The notes under the pieces were generated by a model. The model made no database searches, was not told where the DNA came from, and saw only the letters and a program-made list of their open reading frames with translations. Shown here piece after piece: positions 34,739 through 42,334 of a stretch of 64,000 nt of DNA (positions within the stretch are counted from its first letter, which is position 1; every line of letters starts with the position of its first letter). Both the position numbers and the translations under genes were made by a program. Source of the stretch: Robinsoniella peoriensis (GTDB lineage Bacteria; Bacillota; Clostridia; Lachnospirales; Lachnospiraceae); assembly GCF_042680125.1 (NCBI RefSeq), contig NZ_JBHTNY010000013.1. The stretch is one strand, 5' to 3'.

Positions 34739-35213
34739 AGGGTTCACCCCCTAATGCAGTTTTAAGCTGTTCTCTCCCACGGGAAAGCCATGTGTAAATT
34801 GTATTTTCTTTTCGTCCCAGGATATCAGCGATTTCTATTGCCGTATATCCTTCAAAATAAAAAAGATATATGGCATTTCGATACTTTTGCGGCAGTTGAA
34901 GTACAGCCTCTAATGTATCATATGAGCTCTCATCTATATAAGAAGGTTCCTGTACCAATTCATTAATTGAAGTGACCTTCCTTTTAAAAAAGCTTTTTAA
35001 ATTATCCCTGCATGCATTTATCGTTACACGAATCATCCAGGCTTTCTCATGTACTTCACTATCAAATGGTTTGTCATAGAGGATGTATTTCAAAAATACA
35101 TCCTGAAACACATCCTCTACATCATGATAATTTTTCAGCTGAACAAAGCAAATCCGGCGTACCATATCCGAATATTTTTCAATTGCAAGACCAGCCTCCT
35201 GTTCATTTTTCAA
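34728..35213 (-). CDS. ECF-type sigma factor
   Basis: A 161-residue alternative sigma factor with region 2 (residues 8-75, DVEDVFQDVFLKYILYD) and region 4 (105-155, YTAIEIADILGRKENTIYTW). The start is TTG 35213, six bases after GGAGGG. It lies 17 bases downstream of the His-rich peptide gene and overlaps the anti-sigma gene by 11 bases, an arrangement that fixes it as the anti-sigma's partner. A TGAAA/CGTATT pair upstream of the operon may be its own promoter. Confidence 0.9.
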   Translation of the reverse strand: MKNEQEAGLAIEKYSDMVRRICFVQLKNYHDVEDVFQDVFLKYILYDKPFDSEVHEKAWMIRVTINACRDNLKSFFKRKVTSINELVQEPSYIDESSYDTLEAVLQLPQKYRNAIYLFYFEGYTAIEIADILGRKENTIYTWLSRGREQLKTALGGEPYGK

Positions 35214-35230
35214 AGGAATCCCTCCAACAT

Positions 35231-35476
35231 TTAATGATGGTTCTTCCCATGTCCTGCAGAATTATTATGATTATTGTGTCTGCCATCTGCCTTATGGGAC
35301 CCATATAGCTTTGAGTCATGCTGATGGGACCCGGTTTCCGTACATGCCTTTACAGTGCATACAGCTGTATTCTTTGCTGTATTGGAAGAATTATGTCCGT
35401 GGGCGGCAGCTGCCACTCCATTGGCACCTGCCAAAACTACACAGACTGCCGATAATATAATTATTTTTTTCTTCAT
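35231..35476 (-). CDS. Small secreted His-rich peptide
   Basis: An 81-residue protein with a classical signal peptide (MKKKIIILSAVCVVLAGANG, cleavage near AAA-AH at about 24). The mature part is about 57 residues with some 13 His, many Asn/Ser/Gly and two Cys (AVCTVKAC). It contains no known fold, and the composition suggests extracytoplasmic metal binding (Zn, Ni or Cu). First gene of the operon with the ECF sigma and anti-sigma factors. Ribosome binding site AAAGGAG. Name and function unknown. Confidence 0.75.
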   Translation of the reverse strand: MKKKIIILSAVCVVLAGANGVAAAAHGHNSSNTAKNTAVCTVKACTETGSHQHDSKLYGSHKADGRHNNHNNSAGHGKNHH

Positions 35477-35509
35477 ATTCCATTCTCCTTTGATTTCTTA
35501 TTTAATAGG

Positions 35510-35538
35510 AATACGATTCGGATCCTCAAATCCTTTCA
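35510..35538 (-). promoter_or_regulatory. Candidate ECF-dependent promoter of the His-rich / sigma operon
   Basis: On the minus strand TGAAA (35538-35534) and CGTATT (35515-35510) are 18 bases apart, resembling promoters of SigV-like ECF factors (TGAAAC...CGTATA). This would give autoregulation. The match is partial. Confidence 0.3.
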
Positions 35539-35677
35539 CGGATTATATTTATTTTTATAATAAATGTATTAGATACCAGAAAATCATACAGCTGCTTAAT
35601 CCACGTATCTATGACCACGGTAAAATCTCAAAAAAATATAATCAATTTGATTACTCTTAAATTGAAAAAATGAATAA

Positions 35678-35705
35678 AGAAAAGGGGATTGCCTGCGCAA
35701 TCCCC
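35678..35705 (-). terminator. Terminator after the MsmX/UgpC-type ATPase gene
   Basis: GGGGATTGC (35684-35692) and GCAATCCCC (35697-35705) form a perfect 9-bp stem with a 4-base loop, followed on the minus strand by TTTTCTTT. Confidence 0.8.
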
Positions 35706-35718
35706 CTTAATATTTTAA

Positions 35719-36831
35719 TTAGTTTGTAATTGTAAGTTCGGTTTCTTTATCAAATACCTGAATCTTTTCAGCATCTAAAGCAAATCTAACTTTATCGCCT
35801 GTTCTTGCTGTTGTACGAGGATCAACACGAGCTGTCATTGGGAATCCTTCAACATCGAAGTATAAGAATACTTCAGCACCGAGTAATTCGTAAACTCTGA
35901 TTGTAGATTCAACAACAGTTTCCGGTGAAGATTCGATGAACATCTGGGAATCATGTACGTCTTCCGGACGAATACCCATTACAACTGTCTTTCCAGCATA
36001 TCCGCCATCGATCAGCTTCTTAGCTTTTGCAGGTGGCAGTTTGATATCAAAATCACCAACTCTAAGAACAACTTCGTTACCTTTTACGTTAACAGTTGCA
36101 TCTGCAAAGTTCATCTGAGGAGATCCGATAAATCCAGCAACGAATAAGTTCTGTGGGCAGTTATATAAGTTCTGAGGTGTATCAACCTGCTGTACAATAC
36201 CGTCTTTCATAACAACGATTCTGGTACCAAGTGTCATAGCCTCTGTCTGGTCATGTGTTACGTAGATGATTGTAGCGCCCAGTCTCTGATGAATCTTAGA
36301 GATCTCGATACGCATCTGAACTCTCAGTTTAGCATCCAGGTTTGAAAGTGGCTCATCCATAAGGAATACCTTAGGATCACGAACAATAGCACGTCCCATA
36401 GCAACACGCTGTCTCTGTCCACCGGATAAAGCCTTTGGTTTACGGTCTAATAATTTTTCAAGGTCAAGGATTCTAGCTGCTTCTTTAACCATTTTGTCAA
36501 TCTGATCTTTTGGAACTTTTCTTAATTTAAGACCAAAAGCCATGTTATCATAAACTGTCATATGTGGGTACAGAGCGTAGTTCTGGAATACCATCGCAAT
36601 ATCTCTGTCCTTAGGCTCAACGTCATTTACAACTTTATCTCCAATTTTTAATGTACCGCCTGTAATCTCTTCCAGACCTGCGATCATACGGAGTGTAGTA
36701 GATTTACCACATCCTGAAGGTCCTACAAAGATGATAAATTCTTTATCTTCAATCTCTAAGTTAAAATCTTTTACCGCCTCAAATCCGTTTGGATATGCTT
36801 TGTTAATATGCTGTAATGATAAACTTGCCAT
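35719..36831 (-). CDS. Multi-sugar ABC importer ATPase (MsmX/UgpC type)
   Basis: A 370-residue cytoplasmic ATPase. Walker A is GPSGCGKST, the signature LSGGQRQRVAMGRAIVRDPK, Walker B VFLMDEPLSNLDAK and the switch His in YVTHDQTEA. A C-terminal OB-type regulatory domain (about 240-370) is present. It is transcribed alone, with its own terminator. Such free-standing ATPases energise many CUT1 importers in Firmicutes. The three importers in this window all lack an ATPase, so it is the likely partner of each. Confidence 0.95.
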   Translation of the reverse strand: MASLSLQHINKAYPNGFEAVKDFNLEIEDKEFIIFVGPSGCGKSTTLRMIAGLEEITGGTLKIGDKVVNDVEPKDRDIAMVFQNYALYPHMTVYDNMAFGLKLRKVPKDQIDKMVKEAARILDLEKLLDRKPKALSGGQRQRVAMGRAIVRDPKVFLMDEPLSNLDAKLRVQMRIEISKIHQRLGATIIYVTHDQTEAMTLGTRIVVMKDGIVQQVDTPQNLYNCPQNLFVAGFIGSPQMNFADATVNVKGNEVVLRVGDFDIKLPPAKAKKLIDGGYAGKTVVMGIRPEDVHDSQMFIESSPETVVESTIRVYELLGAEVFLYFDVEGFPMTARVDPRTTARTGDKVRFALDAEKIQVFDKETELTITN

Positions 36832-37197
36832 TTTTTCATCCTCCTAAAAATTTACGCTCGCCCCGCGAGTATTGTTTTTTACTGTCTTAACTATGTTGAC
36901 AGTATACTAAAGAAGCCTATTTCCCGCCATACCATAATTGAACAAAGATTTTATGTTACCCTTGTAAAATCTGCTTACGCACAATTTGAGCAAAACTTTT
37001 TTAGGACAAATTGCATAAAGTAGTTTCAATTTCATATACAACTTGACGAAGTCCTTGTGTTTTTTATTTACTTTGTGTATACTACCTATATGTAACCGCG
37101 TGAAAGAAGATAGCTTTCACTATTTTTATTGAATTGTCTGGCGCAGAAACAGCTTTTTTTGTCACTGCGTTCCAATAACAGACAGATGGGTGATGAT
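36832..37197. other. Intergenic region between divergent ATPase and exonuclease genes
   Basis: 366 bases with divergent leaders. On the minus side a TATACT box lies at 36906-36901 without a clear -35. On the plus side a full promoter is visible at 37055-37083. No RNA gene or riboswitch is recognised. Confidence 0.4.
37055..37083 (+). promoter_or_regulatory. Promoter of the exonuclease gene
   Basis: TTGTGT (37055-37060) and TATACT (37078-37083) with a 17-base spacer. Confidence 0.45.
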
Positions 37198-38151
37198 ATG
37201 GATTATATAATATTTGACCTCGAATGGAACCAGTGTCCCAAAGGAAAAGACCGCGAAAACAAGGCACTTCCCTTCGAGATTATCGAAATCGGAGCAGTAA
37301 AGCTTACAAAAGAAAAAGAAGAGATCGGACGTTTTCATGAAATTATAAAGCCAACCGTTTACCATTCCTTTCATTTTAAAACAAAGGAAATACTGCAGAT
37401 GGAAATGGAGGAGTTTGAGAATGCACGCACATTTCCAGAAGTCATACATAGTTTTTTTGACTGGTGCGGGAATGATGCATGCTACTGTATCTGGGGCTCC
37501 AGTGATCTGGTAGAACTGCAGCGGAATATGCGCTTTCACAATGTGGATAATACACTTCCATATCCTCTGCGGTACTATGATATCCAGAAGATATTCAGCA
37601 TTGTATACGAGGACCGCAAAACCCGCAGGAATCTGGAATATGCAGTGGATTTTCTCAAATTAAACAAAAGGGCTGGCTTTCACCGCGCTCTGGCTGATGC
37701 CTATTACACTGCTGCGGTCATGAAGCATCTTAAGGAAGAGGATATACAGACTAATTACTCCATAGACTGTTACATCCATCCAAGTTCCCGCAAGGAAGAG
37801 ATATATGCTGTATATCCGACTTACTGTAAATTTATTTCCAAAGACTTTGCAAGTAAAACCGATGCCATGAAAGACCGGAAAGTGACTGCAACCAAGTGCT
37901 ATATCTGCGGCAAAGCCGCAAGAAAAAAAGTGCGTTGGTTTTCAAACGGCACTAAAAATTACTACTGCCTTGCATCCTGTGAAGAACATGGTCTGATAAA
38001 GGGCAAGATACGGATGAAACGCACGGAAGATGACCGGTTTTTCTGTGTAAAAACGTTAAAACTGGTGGATGAAGAAGAAGCGCAGACAATAAAAGAAAAA
38101 CAGGAACAGCTGCGCAAAAAAAAGCGTCTGAAAAGGCATGGTATTTACTAA
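37198..38151 (+). CDS. DEDDh 3'-5' exonuclease with C-terminal Zn-binding-like segment
   Basis: A 317-residue protein. The N-terminal exonuclease domain (1-180) starts MDYIIFDLEWNQ with the first Asp and Glu, has the middle Asp region in CIWGSSDLVELQ and the final His/Asp in RAGFHRALADAYYTA. It resembles KapD/epsilon-type nucleases. The C-terminal part contains CYICGKAA and YYCLASCEEHG, a possible zinc site, and a Lys-rich end. ATG 37198 was chosen because the conserved domain begins there; in-frame codons upstream to 37129 lack a ribosome binding site. RNA or DNA substrate is unknown. Confidence 0.8.
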   Translation: MDYIIFDLEWNQCPKGKDRENKALPFEIIEIGAVKLTKEKEEIGRFHEIIKPTVYHSFHFKTKEILQMEMEEFENARTFPEVIHSFFDWCGNDACYCIWGSSDLVELQRNMRFHNVDNTLPYPLRYYDIQKIFSIVYEDRKTRRNLEYAVDFLKLNKRAGFHRALADAYYTAAVMKHLKEEDIQTNYSIDCYIHPSSRKEEIYAVYPTYCKFISKDFASKTDAMKDRKVTATKCYICGKAARKKVRWFSNGTKNYYCLASCEEHGLIKGKIRMKRTEDDRFFCVKTLKLVDEEEAQTIKEKQEQLRKKKRLKRHGIY

Positions 38152-38225
38152 AAATTTCTAATGCAATGCATTTCAGACAGGTAATTGCACAGCTATGTAA
38201 TACGCGTGCAGTACTGCACAGCAAA

Positions 38226-38262
38226 ACAGGTTCCGGCCATTGATAGCCAGAACCTGTTTTTT
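38226..38262. terminator. Bidirectional terminator between exonuclease and recombinase genes
   Basis: ACAGGTTCCGGC pairs with GCCAGAACCTGT (one mismatch), flanked by T runs on both strands. Confidence 0.75.
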
Positions 38263-38277
38263 ATGCCTTTGGGCTGA

Positions 38278-39015
38278 TTATTTAGTATTCTTAAAGTTAT
38301 CGATCAAATCTTCAACCTCAACCAATAAACAATCTACCCTTCCGTAGAATGCATCATTGTTTGTAGGATTATCCAATTCTCTCTCAATATATGCGAACAT
38401 TTCCTGGATTTCCTGGATTCTCTTCTTACCGCTTCCATCCTTGTATAAGATGTAACGGCTTCTTTCATTTTCTTCCGGCGTCATCTTTTTTAAGACTACT
38501 TCTACATTCGGTTTTTCACCAATATACCGGTAAGTAATAGATGGGGAAGCATGGTTTAAAAGGTTCTGCAGATAGTAAATATCATTGGTTGCCTTATAAT
38601 ACCTCCAGGCAAACGTCTTTCTCATTGTCTGGGCTCCAATAGAATTTAAGCCCATATTTCTTCCTACGCTTTTAAATACCCGGTAAGCCTGTTCCCTGGA
38701 TAAAGGTGCTGAGGAACTGGCATGTCCCTGAATCAGATAGTTTTCCGGATCTTTCCCTTCCGTAAAATCATGAATGATTTTCTTAAGATCCGCAGGTATA
38801 TTAAATGTTCTCACTATATTTTTTGTACCAATAGAAGCTTCTATACTGTCCTTATCCCGAATATCTTTATTTTTAAACTTCAGAATCTCCTGAAGCTGCA
38901 TACCTGTTCCTACCCCTATTTCAAATAAAATGTAATACTTATCATCTACCTCACGTAATGCTTTTTTAAATTTCTCTAATGTCTCGTCGTCTTTAATTGG
39001 TGATACCCAGTTCAT
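38278..39015 (-). CDS. Tyrosine recombinase-like protein lacking the first catalytic Arg
   Basis: A 245-residue protein with the recombinase catalytic fold but no core-binding domain. The usual TGLRxSE box reads TGMQLQEIL, so the first Arg is Gln. The HxLR box reads QTMRKTF, so His is Gln while the second Arg is kept. NHASPSITYRYIG retains a His and the Tyr. It is unlikely to recombine DNA and may be a DNA-binding or structural derivative. The C-terminal 70 residues form a charged helical tail. It starts two bases after the carboxypeptidase gene, so the two are cotranslated; no phage or integron context is present. Confidence 0.75.
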   Translation of the reverse strand: MNWVSPIKDDETLEKFKKALREVDDKYYILFEIGVGTGMQLQEILKFKNKDIRDKDSIEASIGTKNIVRTFNIPADLKKIIHDFTEGKDPENYLIQGHASSSAPLSREQAYRVFKSVGRNMGLNSIGAQTMRKTFAWRYYKATNDIYYLQNLLNHASPSITYRYIGEKPNVEVVLKKMTPEENERSRYILYKDGSGKKRIQEIQEMFAYIERELDNPTNNDAFYGRVDCLLVEVEDLIDNFKNTK

Positions 39016-39017
39016 AT

Positions 39018-40853
39018 TTATTCCTCCTCTTTCAAATGCGTTCCAGTGTCAACCATATTACCTGTCTCTCCCTGTGACCTCTGTTCTTCTAACAGCCGCT
39101 CTGCCGCATCCAGCTCCCTGGCTGCTTTCTCAGCTGCAATCCTTCGTTCTTCTGCCCTCTGTTCAGAACGCCATTCGGCTTCCTGCTCTGCCCTTAATTC
39201 TGCTTCAATTTCCTGAGGTGTCTTTCTTTGAATCTCTTCTTCTAACTGCTTTCTGATCTCCTCTTCTTTCATTCTTTCTTTTAGAATTTTTTTATAGCGA
39301 TGATTACGGGTAATGGCAATTACTAAAAGCGGTACAAAAATAATTAATAAAATACCACCGATCACAGCCGATTCTACCGTATTATCCTTAATAAATATAT
39401 CCAATTTCTGCCATGTGGATATAAAAACATGACTGATCCTGTCAAGCATATTAGCCGCCTTCCTGTCTGTGTTTCCATCTGCTGCCTGTCCGCTTTCCTC
39501 CAGACCGGACTGAGATTCCGGCTTTTCCGTCTCCGTCCTGTACTGAGGTCCTTTTTCTTCCTTTACGAATACCGGCTCTACCTTTATCCTGGTTTTCCCT
39601 ACCGGCCATCCGTGATAGAAAAATTCCAGCGTCTTTGCTTTAAAATCATATTTTCTGGTAACCTGTCTGGTATCTGCTCCATTTGGCAGATTCAGGCTGG
39701 TGCTTTTTGAAACCTGGAATGCAGGCTTATTAAGGCTCTGATCCTCGTTGATAATGGCTTTTCCCACGTAATTGATTCCCAAAAGCTGTGCCACACTTTC
39801 TCTTTCACGGCTTAAATCAAATTTTTCTTTGGTGAAATTGTTAAATGCATAATCCAGTATCTGCTTTGATTCCTGATACGCTTTTTCAGCCCCATTCGTC
39901 CTCAGTATAACACTGATCAGCTTATCCTTCCCCCGCTTTACGTAAGTAACAAGGGTATTCAGTGCATCATCCGTAAAACCTGTCTTTCCGCCCAGACAGC
40001 CTGTATAACAGTAACCGTCCTCATACAGCATTTTATGATGGTTCATGAAATAACGTTCTTCATCCGTTATATTTGTTTTGGGATAAGAATACTCAACGGT
40101 ATCAATGATCTTGCAGAACATTTTGTTCTTAAGTGCCGCCTGCATAATCAGCGCCATATCCCTTGCACAGGTATAATGGTTCTCGTCATGCAGACCATGT
40201 GGATTTACAAAGTGTGTGTTTACACATCCCAGCTCAGCCGCCTTATCATTCATCATCTGAGCGAAGTTCTCAACAGACCCTGCAATATGCTCTGCCACTC
40301 CATTGGATATCTCATTTGCCGATGCCAGCATAATTCCATAGAGCGCCTGACGCAGTGTCAATTGTTCTCCCGCTTTGATCCCAAGATGGGTACTTCCCGG
40401 TTCGATACTGTAGACTGCATTTTCGGAAAATGTTATCACGTCATCCAGATTGCCATGCTCCAATGCCAGTAAAGTGGTCATAATTTTTGTAATACTGGCC
40501 GGATATTCTTTGGCAGTCATATTCTTACTGTAGAGAAATGTTCCCGTAGAAGCGTCCATGACAACAGCTGCATCTGCTTCAATGGCATCGCCCTTTGGCC
40601 ATCCCTCTACATTATTTGATTCTATAGGTAAATAGTACGACTCCGGAATCGTTTCCGTTGTATCCTCTGACGATTCTGAGCCGTTCCCATCATTATAATC
40701 TTCTGTATTTTTATTGCTCCCTGTATCACCTGCTGAATTTCCATTCTCCCCAGAATTGTCTATTTCAGTGGCGGATACCAGATGAATAGGTATACCGCTG
40801 GCCAGCAAAGATACAAGCAACACTATCGTTAAATAACGAATCCCCTTCTTCAT
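39018..40853 (-). CDS. D-alanyl-D-alanine carboxypeptidase with long cytoplasmic tail
   Basis: A 611-residue low-molecular-mass PBP that trims the terminal D-Ala of peptidoglycan stem peptides. Signal peptide (1-28), a Ser/Asn/Gly/Asp linker, then the peptidase S11 domain (about 85-330) with SITK, SANE and GGKTG motifs, and a PBP5 C-terminal domain (about 345-430). A membrane helix near 497-520 (ESAVIGGILLIIFVPLLVIA) is followed by about 90 highly charged Glu/Arg residues predicted as a cytoplasmic coiled coil. It is cotranscribed with the recombinase-like gene. A clear promoter lies at 40916-40944. Confidence 0.93.
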   Translation of the reverse strand: MKKGIRYLTIVLLVSLLASGIPIHLVSATEIDNSGENGNSAGDTGSNKNTEDYNDGNGSESSEDTTETIPESYYLPIESNNVEGWPKGDAIEADAAVVMDASTGTFLYSKNMTAKEYPASITKIMTTLLALEHGNLDDVITFSENAVYSIEPGSTHLGIKAGEQLTLRQALYGIMLASANEISNGVAEHIAGSVENFAQMMNDKAAELGCVNTHFVNPHGLHDENHYTCARDMALIMQAALKNKMFCKIIDTVEYSYPKTNITDEERYFMNHHKMLYEDGYCYTGCLGGKTGFTDDALNTLVTYVKRGKDKLISVILRTNGAEKAYQESKQILDYAFNNFTKEKFDLSRERESVAQLLGINYVGKAIINEDQSLNKPAFQVSKSTSLNLPNGADTRQVTRKYDFKAKTLEFFYHGWPVGKTRIKVEPVFVKEEKGPQYRTETEKPESQSGLEESGQAADGNTDRKAANMLDRISHVFISTWQKLDIFIKDNTVESAVIGGILLIIFVPLLVIAITRNHRYKKILKERMKEEEIRKQLEEEIQRKTPQEIEAELRAEQEAEWRSEQRAEERRIAAEKAARELDAAERLLEEQRSQGETGNMVDTGTHLKEEE

Positions 40854-40915
40854 CTATGTACTCTCCCATGTTTCAGTTTCACATGCTGCTATCTTTTTGT
40901 GGTTATATATCACAT

Positions 40916-40944
40916 ATTATAAACGATTTGTCCTGTAAAGGCAA
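40916..40944 (-). promoter_or_regulatory. Promoter of the carboxypeptidase operon
   Basis: TTGCCT (40944-40939) and TATAAT (40921-40916) on the minus strand, 17 bases apart. Confidence 0.6.
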
Positions 40945-40981
40945 GATGTATCGTGGATATTTCTATCCAATAATATTATAC

Positions 40982-41059
40982 AAGGTCGGCTGTATTATGG
41001 CAATCTTAACATCAAGAAAATATTAATTTCTTAAGAATTTTTTGCCTACAACCGACCTT
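40982..41059. other. Long hairpin between epimerase and carboxypeptidase genes
   Basis: AAGGTCGGCTGTA (40982-40994) pairs with TACAACCGACCTT (41047-41059); a smaller AAGAAAT-type stem lies inside. The remaining sequence up to the epimerase stop carries a 35-codon open frame (ending at 41066) in another phase. No recognised gene. Confidence 0.5.
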
Positions 41060-41171
41060 CAATAGTCACTTATTTATAATTGTATGTATTGTTTTATAGT
41101 TCAGCGGTGCATTCGATTTCAGCTGCTCTTCTTCCAGGGGCAGCGCCTGTTCTTCCCTTAACCGGATAGCA

Positions 41172-42164
41172 TTATGCGTTCTTCTTTTTACTGCATACCC
41201 ACCGGATCGTATCCTTTATTGTAACATACAGATCCCGTGGGTGGTAGTTTAATTCTCTGGTTGCTTTGTCATGAGAGAATTTATCATTGCTCTTTAGGGT
41301 ATAAAGGGAATATTTCGTATAAAGCGGTCTTTCTTTCCTGCACTTTGCATAAAGCCCCAGCACCGGGGCTGCAGCTTTTGCGACCCACATGGGTAATTCC
41401 GGAAGATTCCTGCCGCCTTTCACCTCTTTCACCATTTTTAGTACATCACTGACCTCATAATGGCGGTTGGATAAAATATAGCACTCACCCTTTTTTCCTT
41501 TTTCTGCTGCCATCAGGCATCCCTTTGCCACATCACGGACATCCACGAAATCATAGCCTCCCCGGACACATGCGGGTAGTTTGCCGTGAATATAATCCGT
41601 TACCAGCTGAACCAGGTGGTTTCCGGACACATCGTAGGGTCCCAGAATTCCGGAAGGGTGTACGACAACTGCATCCAGTCCTTCCTTAGCTGCATCCAGC
41701 ACCGCCCGGGTCGCCTCTGCTTTTGTTTTGGCATAGCCGCCCTCCACCAATTCAGCAGAAAATTGGGATACCTCTTTTAAAACCCTTGATTTCTTTTCCG
41801 GTATGGCATGTACGCTGCTGACATATACCAGCCGTTTTACTGAAAATTCCTTACAAAGTTCAATGATATTCTTCGTTCCGTTTACATTAACATCATACAT
41901 CCGTTCCGATACTTTCTCTGATATATCTATAATTCCGGCAGTATGGATCACTACAATTTCTCTGTTTTTAATTCCGGCGAATAACTGCACCAGACTCTCT
42001 CTGTCCCGCACGTCGCCCTTGATAAAGTGGATTTTTGAACTGTCCGTTCCAGACTCACAAGGCAGAATTAGCCCTCTTGCCTCTTCGTTGCGCCGCTTTA
42101 AGAATCTCATAATCGTACTTCCCAGATGTCCGTTTGCCCCTGTTACGATGTATATTTTCTTCAT
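41172..42164 (-). CDS. NAD-dependent epimerase/dehydratase family protein
   Basis: A 330-residue short-chain dehydrogenase of the extended type. The Rossmann motif TGANGHLGS lies at about 8-16, the catalytic Ser/Tyr/Lys as YVSSVHA and GGYAKTKAEATR. The C-terminal substrate domain is complete. Related proteins reduce dihydroflavonol-like or sterol substrates or act on nucleotide sugars; the substrate here is unknown. The start at 42164 follows GGAAGGTGATC and gives the conserved MKKIYIVTGA; a longer frame begins nine codons earlier. Expression is from the promoter at 42217-42245. Confidence 0.85.
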   Translation of the reverse strand: MKKIYIVTGANGHLGSTIMRFLKRRNEEARGLILPCESGTDSSKIHFIKGDVRDRESLVQLFAGIKNREIVVIHTAGIIDISEKVSERMYDVNVNGTKNIIELCKEFSVKRLVYVSSVHAIPEKKSRVLKEVSQFSAELVEGGYAKTKAEATRAVLDAAKEGLDAVVVHPSGILGPYDVSGNHLVQLVTDYIHGKLPACVRGGYDFVDVRDVAKGCLMAAEKGKKGECYILSNRHYEVSDVLKMVKEVKGGRNLPELPMWVAKAAAPVLGLYAKCRKERPLYTKYSLYTLKSNDKFSHDKATRELNYHPRDLYVTIKDTIRWVCSKKKNA

Positions 42165-42216
42165 ATTGATCACCTTCCGATTATTGAACACACTGTTGAT
42201 TTACTTTCTTAACTGT

Positions 42217-42245
42217 ATTATATGAAATTAGGTTGGGTAAAACAA
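42217..42245 (-). promoter_or_regulatory. Promoter of the epimerase gene
   Basis: TTGTTT (42245-42240) and TATAAT (42222-42217) on the minus strand with a 17-base spacer. Confidence 0.5.
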
Positions 42246-42334
42246 TATGCAGATTTATGTGGAGTGGCTTCTTTTTGAACAGATTTGATGCAATCTGTTC
42301 AAAAAGCCGGATATATTTTTATGCAGCTGCTTTA

